Assembly (NCBI GenBank): GCA_905221605.1
Contig: CAJNDS010000113.1
Location: 510,674-574,673, forward strand
DNA from: Symbiodinium natans
Taxonomy: Eukaryota; Sar; Dinophyceae; Suessiales; Symbiodiniaceae
DNA length: 64,000 bases
Direction: 5' to 3'
Part shown: piece by piece, positions 49,121 to 59,610 of the stretch
Layout of the letters: every line of letters starts with the position of its first letter
Numbering within the stretch: the first letter of the stretch is position 1
Notes under the pieces: generated by a model
Seen by the model: the letters and a program-made list of their open reading frames with translations, nothing else
What the model was told of the DNA's origin: nothing
Database searches by the model: none
Made by a program: the position numbers and the translations under genes

Positions 49121-52100
49121 CCATTTTGCAGGCCACGCAACACTTGCACTCCTCGCCATCCAGCGTCCAAAGTCTGAGGGTGGCGTCTGTGGATGCCTAG
49201 AGCAAGGGTTTGGGGTGTAGGGCTTAGGGTTTAGGGTTTAGGGTTTAGCGTTTCTGGTTTGGGGTTTAGGCCTCAGAAGACTCTTTCTTGCTTTGAGCCA
49301 CGGGGGACCCCGAAAATCTGCACCCAACAGGTTCAGGGGGTTTAGAACGGTTTAGGGTTTAGGGTTTGGACTAGGGCTTAGGGTTTAGGGTTCCTCTCCC
49401 TCCTTCCCTCTCTCTCTCTCTCTCTCTTTCTCTCTCTATCTCTCTCTCTCTCTCTCTCTTTCGTCGTTTTTCCCTCCTTCTCGCTGCTCTTGGTCAACCT
49501 CAATGCGATTGTAGCAACATCTGCAAGGCCAAAACAAAGCGCATGAAGCTTTCGCAACCTATCGACTTTTGAATCCACCCATGGCGTATTCAAGCAAGAA
49601 GACGGGGCCTACATAAACTCCACACGCAGCAACCGAGCACAGTTCGCGAAGCACAGCCGCGTCCGTGCTCAAAAGATAAAGAATTATACGCCATCATACG
49701 GCGTTGGTGGTAGGGGGGGGGAGGTAGGTTCGCTAAACCCGAAATCCTAAACCCTAAACCCTAAAGTTGCAGGTCGGGTCTAAGATCCATGAAACGAAAG
49801 TCTTCGCAACCAAGCTATGCTAGACCAGTTGCTGAAAGCAGGCGCTCTCCATCAGCAACCATGGCCCCCGCAACCGCCTCGGAGCTCATGATGTAAACCG
49901 TCTAAACCCTCTACTCCCTCTGCACCCTCTAAACCCTCTAAACCCTCAAAACCCCTCTAAACCCTCAAAACCCCTCTAAACCCTCAACCCTAAACCCTAA
50001 ACCCTCTTAAGCCCTAAGCCCTGAAGCTGAATCCTATGAGAGACCCTCAAGGCCGCACGAGCTCGGTTGGCAGCTGCCTTAAAGACCCAGCCCAGAACCT
50101 TACAGGAACAAAGCTGCACATCACCAAACGGATCACCATGCCATGCAAGAGGAGCATCTAGGGTATGGGGTTTCAGGGCTTGTAGGGTTTAGAAAGGTCT
50201 CGGGAGTTTGGCATGGATGAGCTTGGTTGGTGAATCCGGTTCTTTTGAGGCCTCTTTATAGGGTCTAGGGGATCGGATCGGATGTGCGCTAGTGAAAGCT
50301 TTGGGATCAAGGGGCTTTCGGGGCCTTTCTCGGGTCCGAGGACTTCGTGAGCTTTCAGGAGTTTGGGGTGTCCTAAACCAAAAACCTTAAACCCTAAACC
50401 CGCATAGAGGGTATATGCAATTGTTGTTAGGGGGGTGCTGGATTGACCTTTGCGAACTAATGCCGCCAGAGCCTGCAACTGCCTTCTTGCTCAGGGTTTA
50501 GATGAGACGCAACGGCGTTTGGGTAGTTTAGGAGGGTCTAGGGCTTTGGCAGCTTTAAGGCCTTTCGGGTTTTTGGCTGCTTTAGGGGCCTTTTCATGGC
50601 TGTTAAGGGTATAGGGTTTAGGGTTTAGGGTTTAGGGTTTAGGGTTTAGGGTTTAGGGTCTGAAAAGGAGCAACTTGTGTTCTGCAACCCAGGATGCCGT
50701 GATTTGCGACGCGTGCCCGAAGCAGAAGCTGCGAATCTCTGCGGTCTGCCGGCCGGCGGTGTAGGGTGCAGGGTGTAGGGTTTAGGGTTTAGGGTTTAGG
50801 GTGTAGGGTTTAGGGTTTAGGGTTTAGGGTTTAGGGTTTAGGGTTTAGGGTTTAGGGTTTAGGGTTTAGGGTTTAGGGTTTAGGGTTTAGGGGTTCTGGA
50901 GGGTTTAGGGTTTCGGCTTCGGGCTCTAGATTGTTTATAGGGTTTAGGCTTAGGGACTTCGGATGCCAGAGGTTCAGGGCTTTCGTGTTCCATAGGGTTT
51001 CAGGTTTAGGGTTTAGGGCTTAGCCCAATGAACTGCATGAGCCTTCAATTAAAAGAGTCCACACACGAACATTCCTGGAGAGGCGAAGGGTTCAGGGTTT
51101 TTAGGGTTTAGGGTTAGGGCTTTAGGGTTTATAGAGTTTAGTTGCGGTTTTAGCCACGCACTTCGGGGTCTAGGCATCTTGCCGCAACAGCCACTCTGCA
51201 GCTCCTTCAACTCGCTGGGCATGCAGCGTGATCTCCTCGAGAATTAGAAGGTGCACACAGTGCCCCAAAGGTCTGAAGTCCCGAGCTGATGACTGAGGTC
51301 GCTGGGAGGTGGTCGTATTTCGGAAGGTCCGCACAGAATGCGGAGTAGTGCCCTTGCATCTTGGGTCTCTTCAGCTTCCATTCGCACTTGCAAGTGCCCG
51401 GCGTAGCTCGTGAACTAGGCAGCTCTCTCTCAGAAAGCCCCTGAAACACCAAGATTCTCGAGTTGAACTCCTGAAGGAAGCGATTCCCGTGCCTTTGTGG
51501 GCCCCATTTTTTGTGAAGCTTGGTTGGGTTTAGAGGATCAACGGCAAAAAAGACAACTTGGGGATCCACACCTAAAGCCCTAAAGCCCAAAGGAAGTGAA
51601 CCCTAGACCCTGAGACCCAAGGACACGTAACCCGTTTGTTGCATCCAGGCCACTGGGTGGATACTTAACCCTAAACCCGAGACCCTAAACCCTTAACCCT
51701 TCACCCTTAACCCTAGGGGTTCGAGTTTCGGGCCTAAAGCCGAGGGCACTTGGCTCACGTAGGGAATAAGGTGTCAGGTACAGTACCTTACATACCCCGG
51801 CAAAGGGTTTTGTAGTGGGACAGAAAGTCTAAAGCCTAAACCCTAGTAAACACGAATTCCATGGTTCCCCCCCCCCCAATCTCTAAACCCTAAACTCCAA
51901 ACCCCAATCTCTAAACCCTAAAAGAGCCAGGAAGTAAATCCGAAGACCAAGGAAGCCATACCTTCAGGGCTCAAGGGCCACGGCGTCGCTTGAGAATTTG
52001 AGGATGTGGGGAACGTTTAGAGGGTTATGGTTTTAGTGGTTCGGGCAGGGGGTTTAGGGTTTAGGGTTAGGGTTTAGGGTTTAGGGCTATGTTCTTTGCC

Positions 52101-55100
52101 ACCCGCCTAGCTGACACTCAGGCCACATTGCATCACTCCGGATAGGTCCATCATTGAAAGAAGTGGAAAACCTGTGCCTTTAAAGAGAGCCCAGAAGTGT
52201 GGTCTGTTATGTTTTAGAGGCCGTGTTCGGCAATTGGGTTTAGGGTGTAGGGTTTTTGGGGCCTATTGGGTTTCGGGCTTAGGAAGGCTAAGGAGGGTTT
52301 AGGGTCTAAGGCCAGCCACACTGGCGGGCAACAACTTCGGAATGACTTGCGATAACCTCAAACACTTCAGATGAACCAAAGTCAGGTTCTCCTCTGCCAT
52401 GCGTGGTTTAGGGTTTAGGGCTTAGGGCTTACATTTTTTGTTGGTTTAGGGTCACTGGTAGGCTGTAGAGCTTGTTTAGGGTGTCGACTCGACTTCTCGA
52501 ATTGTCTCTGACTGAGGGTGTGTGTGTGTGTGTGTCATCCTTGCGCAGGGGTGCCATGCCAATCTTCTCTAGATCCGTTTCCCTAAACCCAGGACCCGAA
52601 ACCCAAAACCCTACACCCTAAACCCCAATCATTGAGGGGGTCCGGGGTATCAGGGCTTGCAGTCTAAGGCTAGGGATTCAGGCATGAGGACTTCATAACT
52701 CAGGGTTTAAGTGTGGAATCGCCTACTTGGGGTTCAAGGGTGGGGGTCTAGGGTTCGGGTTAAAATGCCCCCCCCCCCCCCCTCCCCCATGTCCTGCCTC
52801 GGGGTAAGAGCTCACTCGCACTTTCTCCTCAGCCAAGCAGACAATCCGCCCTGTGCCCTGAAGAGTGTCTGAGGCGTTTAAGGCTTTTTGGGGCACCAGA
52901 GTTTCGGCACAAACCAAAACACCAAGCGCATCCTCTGAGGACATATCATAGGCTGGCATCCCAAGCTAGCATGCTTCCCCAGAGTCCCGAGACACAAGTC
53001 CGGCGCCCGGACCTCTGCAACAAATCTTTTGCCTTTGGTCCGAAGAAACTTGGAGCCCCCAAGGGTGCCAAAATGACACCCAACCCCCCCAACAGAGCTC
53101 ACACCAAAGTGTACCCTGCCCCAAGCCAACCCACAATACCACAAACACTGCGACAGCTGGGCCAGGAGCATGATTGTCGCCCACCACAAGGTGGCGGCCA
53201 CTCGGCGTGAACGCCATGGAGGTGACCTTCAGCTTTCATTCGGAGACCCAAGGGTGGCCAGCGAAGTTAGGCTTCAAAACCTTAGAGCAGGGTCTGCTCT
53301 ACTGCAACATTGCAACATGTCTTCCAGGCTCAACTTAAGCTTGCCCAGGAACTGAGATTTGTACTTCAAACAAAGCAAAACAGAATTCCTAAGGATATGT
53401 TAGATCTGAGAGTTCCTCGATCTTCTCGACGTCCTGCATGACCATGACGTCTTGTGCTTGCTTGCGCCGATTTGTTGGTGGGCTTTCAGGGCTGAGGCAC
53501 CCTTTTTGAACCCAGAAGCCGTTGCCCTAAACCATAAATCCCAAAATCCTGAAGCCCGGAACCCGTTACACTAAAACTGCAAACCCCTACGGACTTAAAT
53601 CCTCAACCCCGCACAAGAAGCCCTACTAGTATCAACCCTAAACCTTAAACCCTAAACCCCTTCTCCCTGGCCGAGTCGCAATGGCGAAGTGGCTGGAGAG
53701 CAGCTGGGAATCGCCTTCCACGGCTTTGATTTTCTTAAGAAATAGGGATGAAGGTTTAGGGCTTAGGGTTTATAGGGTCTAGGGTTTACAGGGTTTAGGG
53801 TTGGGCTTATAGGGCTTAGCGTTTAAGTAGGGTTTATAGCGTTGAGGGTGTAAGTTTGGAGTTTCGGGCTTCGGGTTTAAAGTTCTAAGCCCGGTACTGA
53901 TTCCAGGACGAGGGCTTAGCCGCTCTTAAGGTACGCAGCAACAGTTGTGTAGACTGGAAATATAGGGGTCGGAATGACTGCTAATGGTGTGCTGGTCCCA
54001 CACCATATGACCCCCCTCCCTCAAACCCTATTCTAATTACTAAGTCCCCCTGTATTACGTGGGCTTCACCGGGGGGGGCGGGGGGGTGATACAGAGGGGT
54101 TACAGATGCCATAAACTCTCCAAGGCGCAACCCTAAACCCTGAACCCGAAACCCCAAACCCCAATTAAACCCTAAACTTGGGATTTTCCCCTTTATACTA
54201 ACACAATCCTTAGAAGGGATTTGGTACCCCCCCTATTGTAATCCCTATAAGGACTGTTAGTAAAAGGGGGAACATCCCAACCCTAAACCCTGAACTACGG
54301 AAGCCCCACCTTCGCCAGGTACCCACCGCAAGACGTCGCCGAAGCGGTCCCCAAAGACCACCCGCCCATCTGCAACAGAGGAGGGGCCGGTTCCCCTAAA
54401 CCCTAAACCCTAAACCCTAAACCCTGGAGGTTCATGGTACTTCTTAACCAGTAACTGTACTTATAACTGTACTTATAAAACCATATTAGGGCACTGAAGG
54501 GGCTTATAAGTAGGTTTTTAAGTACAGCTATAATTGGATAATAAGTACCATGAACCTCCAAGTAGAGGAGCTCTAGGCTTCAGGGTTTACATGGCTTCGG
54601 GGCTTAGGGTTTAGGGTTTAGGGTTTAGAGTTTAGAGTTTAGGGTTGCACCTTAGTGAGTTTTGGGGCATCTAGAGCTTAGGTTTAGGTTGCGGTTTGGA
54701 TGATCAGAACCCTCGGCCTTCTTCTGCATCGGCACCCAAAGACACATCAGGTCTGCTTGAATCCCGCAACGTTTACATGGGCCTGTGGCTGGCTGTGTAC
54801 TGTACGCATGTAAAAAAAACTAAACCGGTATGTAGGCATGTTGTATGTATACGTACTATTTGGGATGCTCCGCTTGTACTACCAGTCCTCAATAGGGATT
54901 ATCATCGGGGTACCTATAATCCCGAGTAAGGACTGCTAGCAGAAAGGGGAAGATCCCCATATACGATGTATATGTACATTGAGCTTCGAGGTGGGCAGGT
55001 GCATGGGTGCACAAAAAGAGGCTTAGGGTTTCAAAAGCCCTAGACCCTAAAGCCTAAACCCTAAACCCTTTAGGGCTGGCAAGGTGTCAGGCTGATTCAG

Positions 55101-58100
55101 GAAACCCTGATTGAGCAACCTGACCACTTCTGCAGCGATTCGGGCGGCCTCGTTTGTACCCCAAATGACTCAGACGACCCTGTTTGAACCCTAAACCCTA
55201 AACCCTAAACCCTAAACCCTAAACCCTAAACCCTAAACTCTAAACCTTAAACCCTTTGTGCCTGGTTTTTGCAACTTTGAGGCAGGAGGTTGATCTCAAG
55301 GTGGTGTAGGAACAAGGCTTGCCAGATTGCGCTGGGGCTTGGAGGCCTTTGTCGAAGATGGCGGTGGTGATCTTTTTCCTGGTCTCACTCCATGCACCCT
55401 GAACGCTCTAGGCTTTGCCTGTGCAGGACTAACATACTGAGGCCTTAACCCAAACGTCCCTGCAATGTAAACCAGGAAAGACGTTGGGTTTACAATTTGT
55501 TAGGGTGATACTGGATCCTCGAAGGCTCGTAACCAAAAGCCCCTCAAACACACTATACAGACCCCAAAGCAACGTGTCAAAACGCAAAGAAACCAGCAAT
55601 GCCAACAAGAGTTTAGGGTTCAGGGTTCAATCTTCGGGGTTAGGGTTTAGGCAAGGGGGCACTTGAAAGACTTCCCGGCGCAACCCCCCAAAATTGCAAG
55701 GTCAATGCCACAACCCTAAACCCTAAACCTAAACCCGAAACCCTAGACACTAAACCTTAAACCCTAAACCCTAAACCCTAAACCCCCAGCTCCAAGCACG
55801 AGCATCACCCGAAGTTGGGAGGGTTCTGGGCCCCATGAAGAAATCGATGGGAGATAATTGCAGTGTCTGTTATGCAGGGACTCGGCCCTCAGAACTCTTA
55901 AAAGTTACTTCCGACAATCAACCAGGAAGTCCCCCCTAACACAAACATAAACAACCAACCCCAAACACCGAAACCCCAAAGCCCGAGTCACAAACCCCAA
56001 TCCCCAAACCCGAAACCAAACAGCAACCCCCTCCCCCCCCCTCCCAAACCCAAACCCAACAGCAACCTCCCCCCCCCCACCCCTTTTCCCCCCACCAGAG
56101 CAAAGCCTAAACGTCCAAGAGGCGGATTGCTAAAGGAGTGCTGGTGCTCCCAGTCACCTCCTTCCTCCATCCATGTCATGACCATCTTGTCATCACCTGC
56201 CACAGGGCTCGGGTCTCTCTCTGCTTAAGGTTCAGGGTTTAGGGTTTAGGGTTTAGGGTTTAGGGTTTAGGGTTTAGGGTTCATTCAGGGTTCAGGGTTC
56301 AGGGTTCAGGGTTTAGGGTTTAGGGTTTAGGGTTTAGGGTTTAGGGCTCAGGTCCAAAAACCTTAAGCCCTCTTCGCATCCGGGTCCTAAAACCCTCAAC
56401 CCTTGTTGAACCCAGAGTCTCGTCCTCATACGGTTTAGGGTTTAGGGTTTAGGGTTTAGGGTTTAGGGTTTAGGGTTTAGGGTTTAGGGTTTAGGGTTTA
56501 GGGTTTAGTAAACCCGAAACCCTAAACCCTAAACCCTCGGGTTGAAGGGACCTCGGGTTTGTGGTTCATGTAGCATGGTAGGGATGATTACCTGAATAGG
56601 GTTTAGGGTTTAGGGTTTAGGGCCTAGGGTTTGGGGTTTGGGGTTTACAGTTTCGTGTTTCGGGTTTGGGGTTGATAGTAGATAGGGTTTTGGGATACCT
56701 GAGATCTATTCGGATGCATTGTAGGCACCGCAAGCGTCTTTGGAACGCCGATCGCTCTCTGGGATAGCCATCTGTTTCAGAGGCTGTCTGACTAAAGGCT
56801 GCCTGATCAAAGGCATTCGAGAGTGCCACGGCCCTGAGACTGTTGGAGATTCGGGAACGGAAGCTGGTATTAAACACCAACAAAGCAATCGGCCGAAAGT
56901 GCTCGAGTAGACCTTAAACCCTCTCTTCTTAAACCCGACATCCTAAAATCCTAAAGTCCTGAACCCTAAACCCTAAAATCCTAAATTCCTGAGATCCTAA
57001 AATCAAAAAATCCTAAAGTCCTGAAATCCTAAAATCCCAAAAACCTAAACCCCTAAAGTCCTAAAACCTAAACCCTAAAGTCCTAAAATCCTAACGTTGC
57101 AGACCCTAGATCCTGAGAGCCACCTGCCGAGAGCCATGCAGTCTTCCCGGCAGCTCCGGGCAGGGCGTCCAGGGCGCGGATGGCCTTTAGGGTTCAGGGT
57201 TTGGGGTTTGGGGTTTAGGGGTTTAGAGGTTTAGGGGTTTAGGGGTTTTCTGGGGTTTGGGTTTAGGGTTTAGGGGTTTAGGGTTTAGGGTCTAGGGTTT
57301 AGGGTTTAGGGTCAGTTGTGTGATAGGGTTGCGAGAGTTAAGGGCTTGGAGGGCGGACTCGAAAGTACAGCTTCAATCTGGGATCACTTTTTCGCACTGT
57401 CGTGTCCTGTGTTTCGCATGTCGACTGCCAGGGCTCAGAATTTACAGGGGCTTAGGGTTTGGGGAAGGGGTTTAGGGTTTGGGGTTTGGGGTTTAGGGTT
57501 TCGAGTTTAGGGTTTGGGGTTTAGGGTTTGGGGTTCAGGGTTTGGGGAAAGGGGAAAGGGGTTGAGTATGTGCCCTTTTGGTCTGGGACTTGAACGCGTG
57601 CGTCGGGAAGTTCGAACGAGGCTAGTGCGGGGCTTTGAGAACGCGAGGGCTTTCTGGGTAGGTATCGTACTTCTACTAAAACGGTACTTTAATGTCATAT
57701 TTTGATGCGCTGAACAAGTAAGAAACCCTAAACCCCAAACCCTAAACCCTAAGTATTCGGCGTCCGTGTGACTTACTTGGGGCTTTCTCAATGGGGCCCA
57801 ACAAGTAGGATCCTCTTATAATCGAGACCCCAGTAAAGTACCCGTATTTTCGGAAACCCCACATCATCCTAAACCCTAAAGATCGGAAAAAAAAAAAAAA
57901 AAAACACAAATTCTGCGGCCCGTCTCCGCTGGCCTCGCCATGCAGCGCCCGGCGTTTCACCTCCCAGGCGCCCCGCTGGAGGTCGTAGGCGAACAGGAAG
58001 CCTGAGAGTCAACTAGGGTTTAGGGTTTAGGGTTTAGGGTTCAGGGTTCAGGGTTCAGGGTTTAGGGTTTAGGGTTTAGGGTTTACGGTTTAGGGTAGGT

Positions 58101-59076
58101 ATGGGCCCTTAGTTCGGGTCCCTGGTTCTATGACCCTTTTACATACACTATACAGAATAAGGGCCCATACTTCGGATCCCCATACAAAAGGGCAAGAGGC
58201 CACCACGGGCCCATGGTTCCAAGGGATTTCAGCGTGTCGGGCTTCAGGGTTTCAGGAATTCGGGGCTTCAGTGTTTGCAGGGCTTTTTTGGGAGGCGTTG
58301 GCGAGGTTTGAGGGGGCAGCCCAATCCAGAGATGAGACGGGTGGTTTACCTGAGATTTTCTTTGCCTGCAAGCCCTAAACCCTAAACCCGAAACCCTAAA
58401 CCCCCCGAACCCCCAATCCCTACACATAAATTGGAGGCCTCGTTGGGATCTTTTCAGCTTCAGGTAGAAGGGGGGGTTTTCAAGCGGTGTACAGGCATTG
58501 GCATCTTTGGAAGCCTCCCCAGGCCTCAAAGAATCTGAACAAAATTCACGCGGGGTTTTTTAAGGGGGGGGGGGGTTAGGGTTTAGGGGTTAGGGTTTAG
58601 GGTTTAGGGTTTAGGGCTTAGGGTTCGGGGTCATAAACCCGAGATCATTGGTGCGCTTTTAGCAAAGATTCGCCTAGAGCCAATAAGACTCGAAGCGAAA
58701 TCTTCTTGTGCGATGCTCCCAGGAGAATCTAGGAAGCCATGGCAATGCCGGATTCAAGGCAGTCAAGGTCCAACGAGTTACAATTGCGCTTATGTTTCAG
58801 TGTAAACACTGCCATGCCTGGTGCCTTAAACCGCCTGAGTTCTACAACTCCCCTGAACACAAACCCTCGAACCCCTTAACTCCGAACCTCCACCCAACCT
58901 CCTCTCAAACCCTGCCCCCTCCACCCCACCCCAGACCCCACCCCACACCCCCCACCCAACCCCACCCAAAAAAAGTCCGAGCCCAAGAGGCGCCCCACGG
59001 CCCACACGGCGGTGGACCGAGCTGGGTGCAGCGTCAAGGGTGCCAGGGGCAGGGCAGAAGGCGGTTTTTGCGCCAT
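49121..59076 (-). CDS. TRM82: TRM82/WDR4-like WD-repeat protein, tRNA m7G46 methyltransferase non-catalytic subunit
   Basis: Predicted partner of the Trm8/METTL1 methyltransferase. Exons in coding order: 58983-59076 (ATG at 59076; LHPARSTAVWAVGRLLG), 57934-58001 (FLFAYDLQRGAWEV), 57124-57184 (GKTAWLSAG), 56148-56196 (DDKMVMTWMEEGGDW), 55347-55378 (KKITTAIFDK), 54327-54369 (GRVVFGDRFGDVLR), one unresolved short exon, 53199-53226 (VTSMAFTPS), 52798-52850 (RIVCLAEEKVRVSSYPE), 50672-50745 (TAEIRSFCFGHASQITASWV), 49272-49317 (SGSPVAQSKKESSE), about 49124-49196 (ASTDATLRLWTLDGEECKCC). The joined order reproduces the family: a (K)FGDV strand, then an EK.RVS.YP strand, then SFC.GH, then a final TLRLW...G.....C blade. 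Phases agree at every junction except around the missing exon. Eight of ten readable donors are GC and two are GT. The C-terminus is unsettled. A different WD40 protein is possible but less likely. Confidence 0.75.
49392..49462 (+). repeat. CT-rich microsatellite
   Basis: TCTC dinucleotide runs with a few T interruptions, about 70 bp, upstream (in gene sense) of exon 49272-49317. Confidence 0.9.
50609..50896 (+). repeat. (TTTAGGG)n arrays on both sides of a TRM82-like exon
   Basis: TTTAGGG fills 50609-50660 and 50770-50896. Exon 50672-50745 lies in the roughly 110 bp between them, so both neighbouring introns begin or end within a few bases in telomere-like repeat. Confidence 0.95.
50900..52790. 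other. Intron of the TRM82-like gene
   Basis: It holds degenerate telomere-like units (for example 51000-51020, 52045-52090). A 384-bp minus-strand open frame at 51207-51590 (contains YSAFCADLPKYDHLPATSV) matches nothing I know and is not needed for the spliced product. I see nothing else. Confidence 0.5.
54178..54280. mobile_element. Fold-back hairpin element, family B
   Basis: TTGGGATTTTCCCC to GGGGGAACATCCCAA. The inner arms (ACTAACACAATCCTTA and TAAGGACTGTTAGT) pair as well, so almost the whole 103 bp is one imperfect palindrome. Flanked by CCCTAAA units. Confidence 0.75.
54426..54565. mobile_element. MITE-like element, family A, left end truncated by telomere-like repeat
   Basis: The right end is complete (CCATGAACCTCCAAGTAG). 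The left end starts GGAGGTTCATGG directly after CCCTAAACCCT, so the first bases of the inverted repeat are missing at the join with a CCCTAAA array. This is the most compact family A copy (140 bp), with no array inside. Confidence 0.75.
54859..54959. mobile_element. Fold-back hairpin element, diverged family B
   Basis: TTTGGGATGCTCC to GGGGAAGATCCCCA, with CAGTCCTCAATAGGGATTAT and its inverse inside. Confidence 0.6.
56230..56510 (+). repeat. (TTTAGGG)n and (TTCAGGG)n arrays
   Basis: TTTAGGG blocks at 56230-56350 (with a few TTCAGGG units) and 56432-56510, in the TRM82-like intron above exon 56148-56196; the first begins about 35 bp from the exon. Confidence 0.95.
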
Positions 59077-59258
59077 GGCTTCTGGGGCTTATAGGGTTTC
59101 ACTTAGGGCTGAATAGGATGTTGCGGGTGTATCTTAGGGCTCTTGGGGGTAAAAAGGTTATAGGCTACAAGCACTGCTTTGGGTTCCATGCCAACTCGCA
59201 CCAAGTGTTGGGTCCTTTCTTGCGAGCTTCTGAGATGCAGGTCGAATTCTGGGGACTT

Positions 59259-59289
59259 GATGATGATGATGATGATGATGATGATCTGT

Positions 59290-59327
<38 letters not shown>

Positions 59328-59473
59328 GTCTATATATATATGTGTATATATATGTATATATGTATAGTTAGTGGCCCTGATATTAGCTATATGAATGCGC
59401 ATGTTACAACTTATACATACATACATACATACATACATACATACATACATACATACATACATACATACATACA

Positions 59474-59504
<31 letters not shown>

Positions 59505-59610
59505 GTGTATATATATATAGAAGATGTAAATGAACATGTATATGCATATGTATATGTAAATGTATATGCACGTGTGTATATACATATATATATATATATA
59601 GTTGTTTTGT
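59259..59610. repeat. Microsatellite cluster: (GAT)n, (TA)n, (ACAT)n and related
   Basis: GAT repeats at 59259-59286, TA-rich repeats at 59289-59370, ACAT repeats at 59414-59503, then TATG/TA-rich sequence to about 59600. ORFs through it (up to 198 codons, Tyr/Ile or Cys/Met/Tyr repeats) are artefacts of the repeats. It lies just upstream of the TRM82-like start. Confidence 0.95.

Noticed and set aside
51207-51590. 127-codon minus-strand ORF in a TRM82-like intron
   Set aside because: No recognisable domain, and the flanking exons join in phase without it; left as intron content.
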